This document shows positions 11,391 to 24,742 of a DNA stretch of 64,000 bases, in pieces. The notes beneath the pieces were generated by a model. The model did not search any database, was not told where the DNA came from, and saw only the letters and a list, made by a program, of their open reading frames with translations. Positions within the stretch are counted from its first letter, which is position 1. Every line of letters starts with the position of its first letter. The position numbers and the translations under genes were made by a program. Source of the DNA: Amphiura filiformis (Eukaryota > Echinodermata > Ophiuroidea > Amphilepidida > Amphiuridae); the NCBI RefSeq assembly GCF_039555335.1, contig NC_092642.1, positions 21,483,812-21,547,811 of the forward strand. The letters run 5' to 3'.

Positions 11391-13588
11391 TAATAGTAAA
11401 AACATCAATTTTTTTTGTTATAGTGATAAAAATAACAAAATGCGTTAAATTTGAGCGGTCTTCACTATATCTTCAGTAGCTAGCAAAAGCGCATGAATTC
11501 AAAATATGTTAGGAAAAGGCTCGCTGTAAACACGTTTTATGAGCAGAAATATAGTGATTGAAATTAACAAAATGTCACTTGTCTTACACATAATTTTTGA
11601 TCAATGATATTCTGACTTAGGATTGTGAACAAAAGTTTTCAATTATTGTCATTAGTCAATGTCAATGATATTGTTTTTCATGCTGGTTTTGCTATTTACT
11701 GCAGATTGATCGAATGGCGAGAACGATTGCGTATTGGTGCTACGCGATTTGCGCGCATCCGTTTTACGCTTCATATGACGTACTACGGACTAGGCCTGCA
11801 TCTTTTTCAAAATAATGTCGCAACACTCTGCAGGCCTTACTGCTTGAATGTTTTTACTTGATTTGATCTCTAGAAGATAGCACATGGAGCCCAAAATATC
11901 ACCATCAATTTAATTTAATTTAAGCTATCTTCAGAAGATAGCAAAAACACGAATTTACCATGATTTTTTAACAAAAGAAAATGTCGCAAGACATGCCGTA
12001 ATTTGCTCGATTTTGGTACCCGGTATCTATTGAGCTCATGCATTGGCTTACACGGTGAAGGTTAAAATTGAAATAGGCCTATCTCGAGAATTGAATACCG
12101 TATGACGCTGAAACAAACTTTGAAAAAAAAGCCATTAGATTTCTCTATCTGTTGTTTTTAATTTTATGTATCTGAATTCGTGTGTTTTTGCTATCAACTG
12201 CCGATAGCTCAAATTTAAATGCGTAGTTGGTTGTCGTCTTTGTCTGCTGAACGAGATACATTAGATTTCGCAATCAAAAAGTGCAACCCGTAAAATAGTC
12301 CCCATAAAACGTAGAAATGGAGCTAAGTTGTTTCATTTTCTCAGCCAACGTGTGTCTAAGATACGTTTCTTTGATGCTATATTAAACATGGGATGGTTTT
12401 TATAAAATTATGTGGAGAAATAGGCCTAATTGATTTCCAATCTGTTCTGGCCCACTAATCTCGCAAATCGTGTATCGATGTAAAATCTCAAATTGAGTTT
12501 TGACTACATGATGAAATAAAAATATAGAAAAGATAATGTAAAACATGGCTTCTAGATTAGAAAGAGATGATGAATCGGGATGATATGTAAAATGCTATCT
12601 TCAGTAGATAGCGACAAAGACTTTCCCAGCACTAGCTCGCTATGCGGGCATTAATAATTCGGCCTAATGCCGAGCTATTAAAAAAGGTAAAACACAGAGA
12701 AACATGTAGGTGCGGAACGTGATGAAATATCGCATTAAAATGTCTGATCGGGACTGATGTACTAGAAAGAAAAAAATCGCCACTACATGATGAAATAAAA
12801 ATATAGAAAAGATGATGTAAAACATGGCTTCTAGATTAGAAAGAGATGATGAATCGGGATGATATGTAAAATGCTATCTTCAGTAGATAGCGACAAAAAC
12901 AACAAAAATCAAAATTATACACTAAGACTTTCCCAGCACGAGCTCGCTATGCGGGCATTAAAAAAAATCGTAATTTGGCCTAATACCGAGCTATTAAAAA
13001 AAGGTAAAAAAGAAACCAGAGAAACATGTAGGTTCGGAACGTGATGAGTCTGTAATATCGCTTCTAATCGGGATTGATGTACTAGAAAGAAAAAATTCGC
13101 CGCTACATGATGAAATAAAAATATAGAAAGATAATGTAAAACATGGCTTCTAGAGATGATGAATCAGGATGAGATGTGAAATGCTATCTTCAGTAGATAG
13201 CGACAAAAACAACAAAAATCAAAATATACCCTAAGACATTTCCAGCACAAGCTCGCTATGCGGGCATTAAAAAATCGTAATTCGGCCTAATGCCGAGCTC
13301 TTAAAAAAGATTTAAAAAATAGAGAAACATGTAGGTGCGGAACATGATGAGTCAGTAATATTGCTTTAAAATGTCTGATCGGGACCACAGAATTACTGTG
13401 AATTAGGCCTATCTTCAATAGATAGCAAAAACACATGGATGTAACAAAATTACTTAAGAAATTTTAATTTGATCTTTACTAGATAGCACCACTATTTCAT
13501 CAGTAAAAACATCGATTTATTTCGTTATAGTGATAAAAAATAACAAAATGCATTAAATTTTAGCTATTTTCAGTAGATAGCAAACGCG

Positions 13589-16500
13589 CATGAATTCAAA
13601 ATATGTTAGGAAAAGACTCGCTGTAACGTTTTATGAGCAGAAATATTTTGATTGATTTGCTATTTACTGCCGATTTATCGAATGTCGCCAGCGATTGCGT
13701 ATAAAAAACAACGCGCGACGTTGGTGCCACGCGTTATGCGCGCATCCGTTTTACACTTCATATGACGTACGGACTAGGCCTACATCTTTTCAAAATAATG
13801 TCGCAACACTATGCAGGCCTAACTGCTTGAATGTTTTTACTTGACTTGATCTCCAGAAGATAGCACAATAAATGGAGACCAAAATTCCAACATCAATTTA
13901 ATTTAAGCTATCTTCAGAAGATAGTAAAAACACGAATTTACCATGTTTTTTTAACAAAAGAAAATATCGCAAGACATGCCGTAATTTGCTCGATTTTGGT
14001 ACCCGTTGTCTATTAAGCTCATGTATTCATTTACGCAGTAAATGTTAAAATTCAAATAGGGTAGGTGCAGGTAATATGGGACAGCAGGTAATATGGGACA
14101 CCTGTTTTCATTTTAACAAAAAGTAGCTTAGAGAAGGTAAACACTTTAAGTTGATTTGTTAAGTGTTTAGAGACATCAATTGTGCTTCTAGAAATGCAGT
14201 TTTGGAGTCTGTGTATCAAACTCTTGGAAATTAATGCCAAAAAGAGTGAAATTGCCCAAAAAATTATGTCGTTTTTTGGCCTGATATAAAATCAATGACG
14301 TCACATTTTATGATTGTGTATCCAAAACTCTGGTACTGAGGGGCATTTGTCATTTTTATGATCTTTAGGTGATGGGTTAAGCTTATCAGCAGGTAAAATT
14401 CCACTGACAAGTGGCACTTTCCTTTATAAATGATTATTTTCTCTGATTTTCAACTGAATGGGTGCAGGTAATATGGGACACATAGGAAATTGTGCATTGT
14501 CAATGCGAAAAGCAAAACTATTTAGAAAATTGAATTTTCTTGTAGAAATTTGCATTTAAAATTCAAAATCATGTAACAAAAATGTTTTTAGAACAAAAGA
14601 GTGATTTTCTGAACTTTTTGATTTTCACAATAGAGATAACACAGTGTCCCATATTACCTGCACATGCAGGTAATATGGGACACTTGACGATGACGTCATT
14701 TTGACGTCATAGCGTCCAAACAAACATAAAAACAAGGTAACATTGCCTGTTTTATTAATCTTAAAGGACAGGTTGTTCATCATAACAATCTCTTGTGGGC
14801 ATATCTTCTTTAGTTTTTATGCAAATAAGCTAAACGTCCTTAATGGTCCCATATTACCTGCAGGTACCCTATCTCAAGAACGGAATACCGTATGACGCTG
14901 AAACCAACTTTGAAACAAAACCATTAGATATCACTATCTGTTATTTTTAATTTGGTACATGTTGAATTCGTGTGTTTTTGCTATCAACTGGCGATAGCTC
15001 AAATTTAAATGCGTAGTTGGTTGTCGTCTTTATCTGCTGAACGAGATACATAAGTTTTCGCAATCAAAAGTGCAACCCGTAAAATAGTCCCCATAAAACG
15101 TAGAAATTGAGCTAAGTTGTTTCATTTTCTCAGCCAACGTGTGTCTAAGATACGTTTCTTTGATGCTATATTAAACATGGGATGGTTTTTATGAAATTAT
15201 GTGCAGAAATAAATGATTTCCAATCTGTTATGGCCCACTAATCGCGCAAATCATGTATCGATGTAAAATCTCAAATTGAGTTTTGACTACATGATGAAAT
15301 ATATAAATATATAGAGAAAATAATGTAAAACATAGCTTCTAGAGTAGAAAGAGGTGATGAATCGGGATGAGATGTGAAATAATATCTTCAGTAGATAGCG
15401 ATAAAAACATAACAAAAATCAAAATATACCCTAAGACTTTCCCAGCACGAGCTCAGTTTTGCGGGCATTTGAAAAAAATCGTAATTCGGCCTAATGCCGA
15501 GCTATTAAAAAAGGTAGAAAACAGAGAAACATGCAGGTGCGGAACATGATGAGTCTGTAATATCGCTTTAAAATGTCTGATCGGGACTAATGTACGGTAC
15601 TAGAAAGAAAAAATTCGCCGCTACATGATGAAATAAAAATATAGAAAAGATACTGTAAAACATGGCTTCTAGAGTAGAAAGAGATGATGAATCGGGATGA
15701 GATGTGAAATGCTATCTGCAGTATAGATAGCGACAAAAACATAACAAAATCAAAATATACCCTAAGACTTTCCCAGCACGAGCTCGCTATGCGGGCATTA
15801 AAAAAAAATCGTAATTTGGCCTAATACCGAGCTATTAAAAAAGGTAAAAAAGAAACCAGAGAAACATGTATAGGTTCGGAACGTGATGAGTCTGTAATAT
15901 CGCTTCTAATCGGGATTGATGTACTAGAAAGAAAAAATTCGCCGCTACATGATGAAATAAAAATATAGAAAGATAATGTAAAACATGGCTTCTAGAGATG
16001 ATGAATCGGGATGAGATGTGAAATGCTATCTTCAGTAGATAGCGACAAAACATAACACAAATCAACATAATATCCTAAGACATTTCCAGCACAAGCTCGC
16101 TATGCGGGCATTAAAAAAATCGTAATTCGGCCTAATGCCGAGCTCTTAAAAAAGATTAAAAAAATAGAGAAACATGTAGGTGCGGAACATGATGAGTCTG
16201 TAATATTGCTTTAAAATATCTGATCGGGACCACAGAATTACTGTGAATTAGGCCTATCTTCAATAGATAGCAAAAACACATGGATGTAACAAAATTGTAG
16301 GCCTACCGAAATACACTTAAGAAATTTTAATTTGATCTTTACTAGATAGCACCACTATTTCATCAGTAAAAACATCGATTTATTTCGTTATAGTGATAAA
16401 AAATAACAAAATGCATTAAATTTTAGCTATTTTCAGTAGATAGCAAACGCGCATGAATTCAAAATATGTTAGGAAAAGACTCGCTGTAACGTTTTATGAG

Positions 16501-19500
16501 CAGAAATATTTTGATTGATTTGCTATTTAGGCCTACTGCCGATTTATCGAATGTCGCCAGCGATTGCGTATAAAAAACAACGCGCGACGTTGGTGCCACG
16601 CGTTATGCGCGCATCCGTTTTACACTTCATATGACGTACGGACTAGGCCTACATCTTTTCAAAATAATGTCGCAACACTATGCAGGCCTAACTGCTTGAA
16701 TGTTTTTACTTGACTTGATCTCCAGAAGATAGCACAATAAATGGAGACCAAAATTCCAACATCAATTTAATTTAAGCTATCTTCAGAAGATAGTAAAAAC
16801 ACGAATTTGCCATGTTTTTTTAACAAAAGAAAATATCGCAAGACATGCCGTAATTTGCTCGATTTTGGTACCCGTTGTCTATTAAGCTCATGTATTCATT
16901 TACGCAGTAAATGTTAAAATTCAAATATCTCAAGAACGGAATACCGTATGACGCTGAAACCAACTTTGAAACAAAACCATTAGATATCACTATCTGTTAT
17001 TTTTTAATTTGGTACATGTTGAATTCGTGTGTTTTTGCTACCAACTGGCGATAGCTCAAATTTAAATGCGTAGTTGGTTGTCGTCTTTATCTGCTGAACG
17101 AGATACATAAGTTTTCGCAATCAAAAAGTGCAACCCGTAAAATAGTCCCCATAAAACGTAGAAATTGAGCTAAGTTGTTTCATTTTCTCAGCCAACGTGT
17201 GTCTAAGATACGTTTCTTTGATGCTATATTAAACATGGGATGGTTTTTATGAAATTATGTGCAGAAATAAATGATTTCCAATCTGTTATGGCCCACTAAT
17301 CGCGCAAATCATGTATCGATGTAAAATCTCAAATTGAGTTTTGACTACACGATGAAATATATAAATATATAGAGAAAATAATGTAAAACATAGCTTCTAG
17401 AGTAGAAAGAGGTGATGAATCGGGATGAGATGTGAAATAATATCTTCAGTAGATAGCGATAAAAACATAACAAAAATCAAAATATACCCTAAGACTTTCC
17501 CAGCACGAGCTCAGTTTTGCGGGCATTTGAAAAAAATCGTAATTCGGCCTAATGCCGAGCTATTAAAAAAGGTAGAAAACAGAGAAACATGCAGGTGCGG
17601 AACATGATGAGTCTGTAATATCGCTTTAAAATGTCTGATCGGGACTAATGTACGGTACTAGAAAGAAAAAATTCGCCGCTACATGATGAAATAAAAATAT
17701 AGAAAAGATACTGTAAAACATGGCTTCTAGAGTAGAAAGAGATGATGAATCGGGATGAGATGTGAAATGCTATCTGCAGTATAGATAGCGACAAAAACAT
17801 AACAAAAATCAAAATATACCCTAAGACTTTCCCAGCACGAGCTCGCTATGCGGGCATTAAAAAAAATCGTAATTTGGCCTAATACCGAGCTATTAAAAAA
17901 GGTAAAAAAGAAACCAGAGAAACATGTATAGGTTCGGAACGTGATGAGTCTGTAATATCGCTTCTAATCGGGATTGATGTACTAGAAAGAAAAAATTCGC
18001 CGCTACATGATGAAATAAAAATATAGAAAGATAATGTAAAACATGGCTTCTAGAGATGATGAATCGGGATGAGATGTGAAATGCTATCTTCAGTAGATAG
18101 CGACAAAACATAACACAAATCAACATAATATCCTAAGACATTTCCAGCACAAGCTCGCTATGCGGGCATTAAAAAAATCGTAATTCGGCCTAATGCCGAG
18201 CTCTTAAAAAAGATAAAAAAATAGAGAAACATGTAGGTGCGGAACATGATGAGTCTGTAATATTGCTTTAAAATGTCTGATCGGGACCACAGAATTACTG
18301 TGAATTAGGCCTATCTTCAATAGATAGCAAAAACACATGGATGTAACAAAATTGTAGGCCTACCGAAATACACTTAAGAAATTTTAATTTGATCTTTACT
18401 AGATAGCACCACTATTTCATCAGTAAAAACATCGATTTATTTCGTTATAGTGATAAAAAATAACAAAATGCATTAAATTTTAGCTATTTTCAGTAGATAG
18501 CAAACGCGCATGAATTCAAAATATGTTAGGAAAAGACTCGCTGTAACGTTTTATGAGCAGAAATATTTTGATTGATTTGCTATTTAGGCCTACTGCCGAT
18601 TTATCGAATGTCGCCAGCGATTGCGTATAAAAAACAACGCGCGACGTTGGTGCCACGCGTTATGCGCGCATCCGTTTTACACTTCATATGACGTACGGAC
18701 TAGGCCTACATCTTTTCAAAATAATGTCGCAACACTATGCAGGCCTAACTGCTTGAATGTTTTACTTGACTTGATCTCCAGAAGATAGCACAATAAATGG
18801 AGACCAAAATTCCAACATCAATTTAATTTAAGCTATCTTCAGAAGATAGTAAAAACACGAATTTGCCATGTTTTTTTAACAAAAGAAAATATCGCAAGAC
18901 ATGCCGTAATTTGCTCGATTTTGGTACCCGTTGTCTATTAAGCTCATGTATTCATTTACGCAGTAAATGTTAAAATTCAAATATCTCAAGAACGGAATAC
19001 CGTATGACGCTGAAACCAACTTTGAAACAAAACCATTAGATATCACTATCTGTTATTTTTAATTTGGTACATGTTGAATTCGTGTGTTTTTGCTACCAAC
19101 TGGCGATAGCTCAAATTTAAATGCGTAGTTGGTTGTCGTCTTTATCTGCTGAACGAGATACATAAGTTTTCGCAATCAAAAGTGCAACCCGTAAAATAGT
19201 CCCCATAAAACGTAGAAATTGAGCTAAGTTGTTTCATTTTCTCAGCCAACGTGTGTCTAAGATACGTTTCTTTGATGCTATATTAAACATGGGATGGTTT
19301 TTATGAAATTATGTGCAGAAATAAATGATTTCCAATCTGTTATGGCCCACTAATCGCGCAAATCATGTATCGATGTAAAATCTCAAATTGAGTTTTGACT
19401 ACATGATGAAATATATAAATATATAGAGAAAATAATGTAAAACATAGCTTCTAGAGTAGAAAGAGGTGATGAATCGGGATGAGATGTGAAATAATATCTT

Positions 19501-20560
19501 CAGTAGATAGCGATAAAAACATAACAAAAATCAAAATATACCCTAAGACTTTCCCAGCACGAGCTCAGTTTTGCGGGCATTTGAAAAAAATCGTAATTCG
19601 GCCTAATGCCGAGCTATTAAAAAAGGTAGAAAACAGAGAAACATGCAGGTGCGGAACATGATGAGTCTGTAATATCGCTTTAAAATGTCTGATCGGGACT
19701 AATGTACGGTACTAGAAAGAAAAAATTCGCCGCTACATGATGAAATAAAAATATAGAAAAGATACTGTAAAACATGGCTTCTAGAGTAGAAAGAGATGAT
19801 GAATCGGGATGAGATGTGAAATGCTATCTGCAGTATAGATAGCGACAAAAACATAACAAAAATCAAAATATACCCTAAGACTTTCCCAGCACGAGCTCGC
19901 TATGCCGACATTAAAAAAAATCGTAATTTGGCCTAATACCGAGCTATTAAAAAAGGTAAAAAAGAAACCAGAGAAACATGTAGGTTCGGAACGTGATGAG
20001 TCTGTAATATCGCTTCTAATCGGGATTGATGTACTAGAAAGAAAAAATTCGCCGCTACATGATGAAATAAAAATATAGAAAGATAATGTAAAACATGGCT
20101 TCTAGAGATGATGAATCGGGATGAGATGTGAAATGCTATCTTCAGTAGATAGCGACAAAACATAACACAAATCAACATAATATCCTAAGACATTTCCAGC
20201 ACAAGCTCGCTATGCGGGCATTAAAAAAATCGTAATTCGGCCTAATGCCGAGCTCTTAAAAAAGATAAAAAAAATAGAGAAACATGTAGGTGCGGAACAT
20301 GATGAGTCTGTAATATTGCTTTAAAATGTCTGATCAGGACCACAGAATTACTGTGAATTAGGCCTATCTTCAATAGATAGCAAAAACACATGGATGTAAC
20401 AAAATTGTAGGCCTACCGAAATACACTTAAGAAATTTTAATTTGATCTTTACTAGATAGCACCACTATTTCATCAGTAAAAACATCGATTTATTTCGTTA
20501 TAGTGATAAAAATAACAAAATGCATTAAATTTTAGCTATTTTCAGTAGATAGCAAACGCG
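13589..20560. repeat. homogeneous block of ~2.05 kb units
   Basis: Units starting at 13589, 16452 and 18509 are nearly identical (period ~2050-2057 once the 811 bp insertion is subtracted). Shared private variants include GTACGGTACTAG at 15593, repeated at the equivalent places near 17653 and 19707. This points to recent unequal exchange or amplification. Confidence 0.9.
14059..14869. mobile_element. 811 bp TA-flanked TIR element with six internal motifs
   Basis: The element is inserted in an array unit at AAATA|TCTC with a TA duplication. Its ends GGGTAGGTGCAGGTAATATG and the inverted GGGTACCTGCAGGTAATATG match. The 17-mer GCAGGTAATATGGGACA occurs at 14067, 14084, 14464, 14645 (inverted), 14666 and 14845 (inverted, one mismatch). 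There is no transposase, so it must be mobilised in trans. Confidence 0.9.
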
Positions 20561-22617
20561 CATGAATTCAAAATATGTTAGGAAAAGACTCGCTGTAACG
20601 TTTTATGAGCAGAAATATTTTGATTGATTTGCTATTTACTGCCGATTTATCGAATGTCGCCAGCGATTGCGTATAAAAAACAACGCGCGACTTTGGTGCC
20701 ACGCGTTATGCGCGCATCCGTTTTACACTTCATATGACGTACGGACTAGGCTTACATCTTTTCAAAATAATGTCACAACACTATGCAGGCCTAACTGCTT
20801 GAATGTTTTTACTTGACTTGATCTCCAGAAGATAGCACAATAAATGGAGACCAAAATTCCAACATCAATTTAATTTAAGCTATCTTCAGAAGATAGTAAA
20901 AACACGAATTTACCATGTTTTTTTAACAAAAGAAAATATCGCAAGACATGCCGTAATTTGCTCGATTTTTGTACCCGTTGTCTATTAAGCTCATGTATTC
21001 ATTTACACAGTAAATGTTAAAATTCAAATATCTCAAGAACGGAATACCGTATGGCGCTGAAACCAACTTTAAAACAAAGCCATAAGATTTCCCTATCTGT
21101 TGTTTTTAATTTGGTGTATCTGAATTCGTGTGTTTTTGCTATCAACTGCCGATAGCTCAAATTTAAATGCGTAGTTGGTTGTCGTCTTTGTCTGCTGAAC
21201 GAGATACATTAGATTTCGCAATCAAAAAGTGCAACCCGTAAAATAGTCCCTATAAAACGTAGAAATTGAGCTAAGTTGTTTCATTTTCTCAGCCAACGTG
21301 TGTCTAAGATACGTTTCTTTGATGCTATATTAAACATGGGATGGTTTTTATAAAATTATGTGGAGAAATAAATGATTTCCAATCTGTTCTGGCCCACTAA
21401 TCGCGCAAATCATGTATCGATGTAAAATCTCAAATTGAGTTTAGACTACATGATGAAATAAAAGTATAGAAAAGATAATGTAAAACATGGCTTCTAGATT
21501 AGAAAGAGATGATGAATCGGGATGATATGTAAAATGCTATCTTCAGTAGATAGCGACAAAAACAACAAAAATCAAAATATACCCTAAGACTTTCCCAGCA
21601 CTAGCTCGCTATGCGAGCATTAATAATTCGGCCTAATGCCGAGCTATTAAAAAAGGTAAAAACAGAGAAACATGTAGGTGCGGAACATGACGAGTCTGTA
21701 ATATCGCATTAAAATGTCTGATCGGGACTGATGTACTAGAAAGAAAAAATTCGCCGCTACATGATGAAATAAAAATATAGAAAAGATGATGTAAAACAGC
21801 TTCTAGAGTAGAAAGAGATGATGAATCGGGATGAGATGTGAAATGCTATCTTCAGTAGATAGCGACAAAAACATAACAGAAATCAAAATATACCCTAAGA
21901 CTTTCCCAGTACGAGCTCACTGTGCGGGCATTTAAAAAATCGTAAGTCGGCCTAATGCCGAGCTATTAAAAAAGGTAAAAAAACAGAGAAACACGTAGGT
22001 GCGGAACGTGATGAGTCTGTAATATCGCATTAAAATGTCTGATCTGGACCACAAAATTACTGTGAATTAGGCCTATAGGCCTAGGCCCTATTCAATAGAT
22101 AGAAAAAACGCATGGATGTAACAACATTATAGGCCTACCGAAAGAGAATATCGCAACACTTCAGAAATTTTAATTTGATCTTTAGCTATCATAATAGTAA
22201 AAACATCAATTTTTTTGTTATAGTGATAAAAATAACAAAATGCGTTAAATTTGAGCGGTCTTCACTATATCTTCAGTAGCTAGCAAAAGCGCATGAATTC
22301 AAAATATGTTAGGAAAAGGCTCGCTGTAAACACGTTTTATGAGCAGAAATATAGTGATTGAAATTAACAAAATGTTGTCTTACACAATTTTTGATCAATG
22401 ATATTCTGACTTAGGATTGTGAACAAAAGTTTTCAATTATTGTCATTAGTCAATGGTATTGTTTTGTTTCTCATGCTGGTTTTGCTATTTACTGCAGATT
22501 GATCGAATGGCGCGAGCGATTGCGTATTGGTGCTACGCGATATGCGCGCATCCGTTTTACGCTTCATATGACGTACTACGGACTAGGCCTGCATCTTTTT
22601 CAAAATAATGTCGCAAC

Positions 22618-22926
22618 CCCAGACAAACAAGAACCTAGACCTATAACTTTGGTTAGCGTAGTGAAGTCAACACTGCTTAGCAACGATTTTGATAAGGACG
22701 CAACCCGGACGCAAACAAGCAGACATGTTCGCGTCTACAGAACACGTTGCATTTGACGCGGGCGATAACGGCGCAGCAATCACGCAAACGATCGCGTTTT
22801 TCGTTCCAGACATGAACGCTTATTTCTCCGCGTCCGACCACCCGACCAAAATCACCTTGGATACGTGGCTTCACCTACTGCCACGGTTAGGGATGGGCAG
22901 TTACAGGTCTAGGTGGTATGTCTATG
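22618..22926. mobile_element. 309 bp hAT-like MITE
   Basis: It interrupts an array unit with a perfect 8 bp duplication GTCGCAAC (22610-22617, 22927-22934). Its ends share an imperfect inverted repeat around AGACA..ACCTAGACCT..TAAC. It is markedly GC- and CpG-richer than the array. Confidence 0.8.
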
Positions 22927-24742
22927 GTCGCAACACTCTGCAGGCCTTACTGCTTGAATGTTTTTACTTGATTTGATCTCTAGAAGATAGCACATGGAGA
23001 CCAAAATATCACCATCAATTTAATTTAATTTAAGCTATCTTCAGAAGATAGCAAAAACACGAATTTACCATGATTTTTTAACAAAAGAAAATATCGCAAG
23101 ACATGCCGTAATTTGATCGATTTTGGTACCCGGTATCTATTGAGCTCATGCATTGACTTACACGGTGAAGGTTAAAATTGAAATATCTCGAGAATTGAAT
23201 ACCGTATGACGCTGAAACAAACTTTGAAAAAAAAACCATTAGATTTCTCTATCTGTTGTTTTTATTTTGGTGTATCTGAATTCGTGTGTTTTTGCTATCA
23301 ACTGCCGATAGCTCAAATTTAAATGCGTAGTTGGTTGTCGTCTTTGTCTGCTGAACGAGATACATTAGATTTCGCAATCAAAAAGTGCAACCCGTAAAAT
23401 AGTCCCCATAAAACATAGAAATTGAGCTAAGTTGTTTCATTTTCTCAGCCAACGTGTGTCTAAGATACGTTTCTTTGATGCTATATTAAACATGGGATGG
23501 TTTTTATGAAATTATGTGCAGAAATAAATGATTTCCAATTGTTCTGGCGGACTAATCGAGCAAATCATGTATCGATGTAAAATCTCAAATTGAGTTTTGA
23601 CTACATGATGAAATATATAAAATATATAGAGAAAATAATGTAAAACATGGCTTCTAGAGTAGAAAGAGGTGATGAATCGGGATGAGATGTGAAATAATAT
23701 CTTCAGTAGATAGCGATAAAAACATAACAAAAATCAAAATATACCCTAAGACTTTCCCAGCACGAGCTCGGTTTTGCGGGCATTTGAAAAAAAATCGTAA
23801 TTCGGCCTAATGCCGAGCTATTAAAAAAGGTAGAAAACAGAGAAACATGTAGGTGCGGAACATGATGAGTCTGTAATATCGCTTTAAAATGTCTGATCGG
23901 GACTAATGTACTAGAAAGAAAAAAATCGCCGCTACATGATGAAATAAAAATATAGAAAAGATACTGTAAAACATGGCTTCTAGAGTAGAAAGAGATGATG
24001 AATCGGGATGAGATGTGAAATGCTATCTTCAGTAGATAGCGACAAAAACATAACAAAAATCAAAATATACCCTAAGACTTTCCCAGCACGAGCTCGCTAT
24101 GCGGGCATTAAAAAAAATTGGCCCAATACCGAGCTATTGAAAAAGGTAAAAAACAGAGAAACATGTAGGTTCGGAACGTGATGAGTCTGTAATATCGCTG
24201 CACTAGAAAGAAAAAATTCGCCGCTACATGATGAAATAAAAATATAGAAAAGATACTGTAAAACATGGCTTCTAGAGTAGAAAGAGATGATGAATCGGGA
24301 TGAGATGTGAAATGCTATCTTCAGTAGATAGCGACAAAAACATAACACAAATCAACATATATCCTAAGACTTTTCCAGCACAAGCTCGCTATGCGGACAT
24401 TAAAAAAAAATCGTCATTCGGCCTAATGCCGAGCTCTTAAAAAAGATTTTAAAAAATAGAGAAACATGTAGGTGCGGAACATGATGAGTCTGTAATATTG
24501 CTTTAAAATGTCTGATCGGGACCACAGAATTACTGTGAATTAGGCCTATCTTCAATAGATAGCAAAAACACATGGATGTAAGAAAATTGTAGGCCTACCG
24601 AAATACACTTAAGAAATTTTAATTTGATCTTTAGTAGATAGCACCACTATCTCAACAGTAAAAACATCGATTTATTTCGTTATAGTGATAAAAATAACAA
24701 AATGCATTAAATTTTAGCTATTTTCAGTAGATAGCAAACGCG

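Noticed and set aside
15367..20178. Recurring 60-81 codon ORFs at 2.05 kb spacing
   Set aside because: They repeat because the DNA repeats, occur on both strands, are rich in Lys/Ile/Phe from AT-rich sequence, and have no domain or codon signal.
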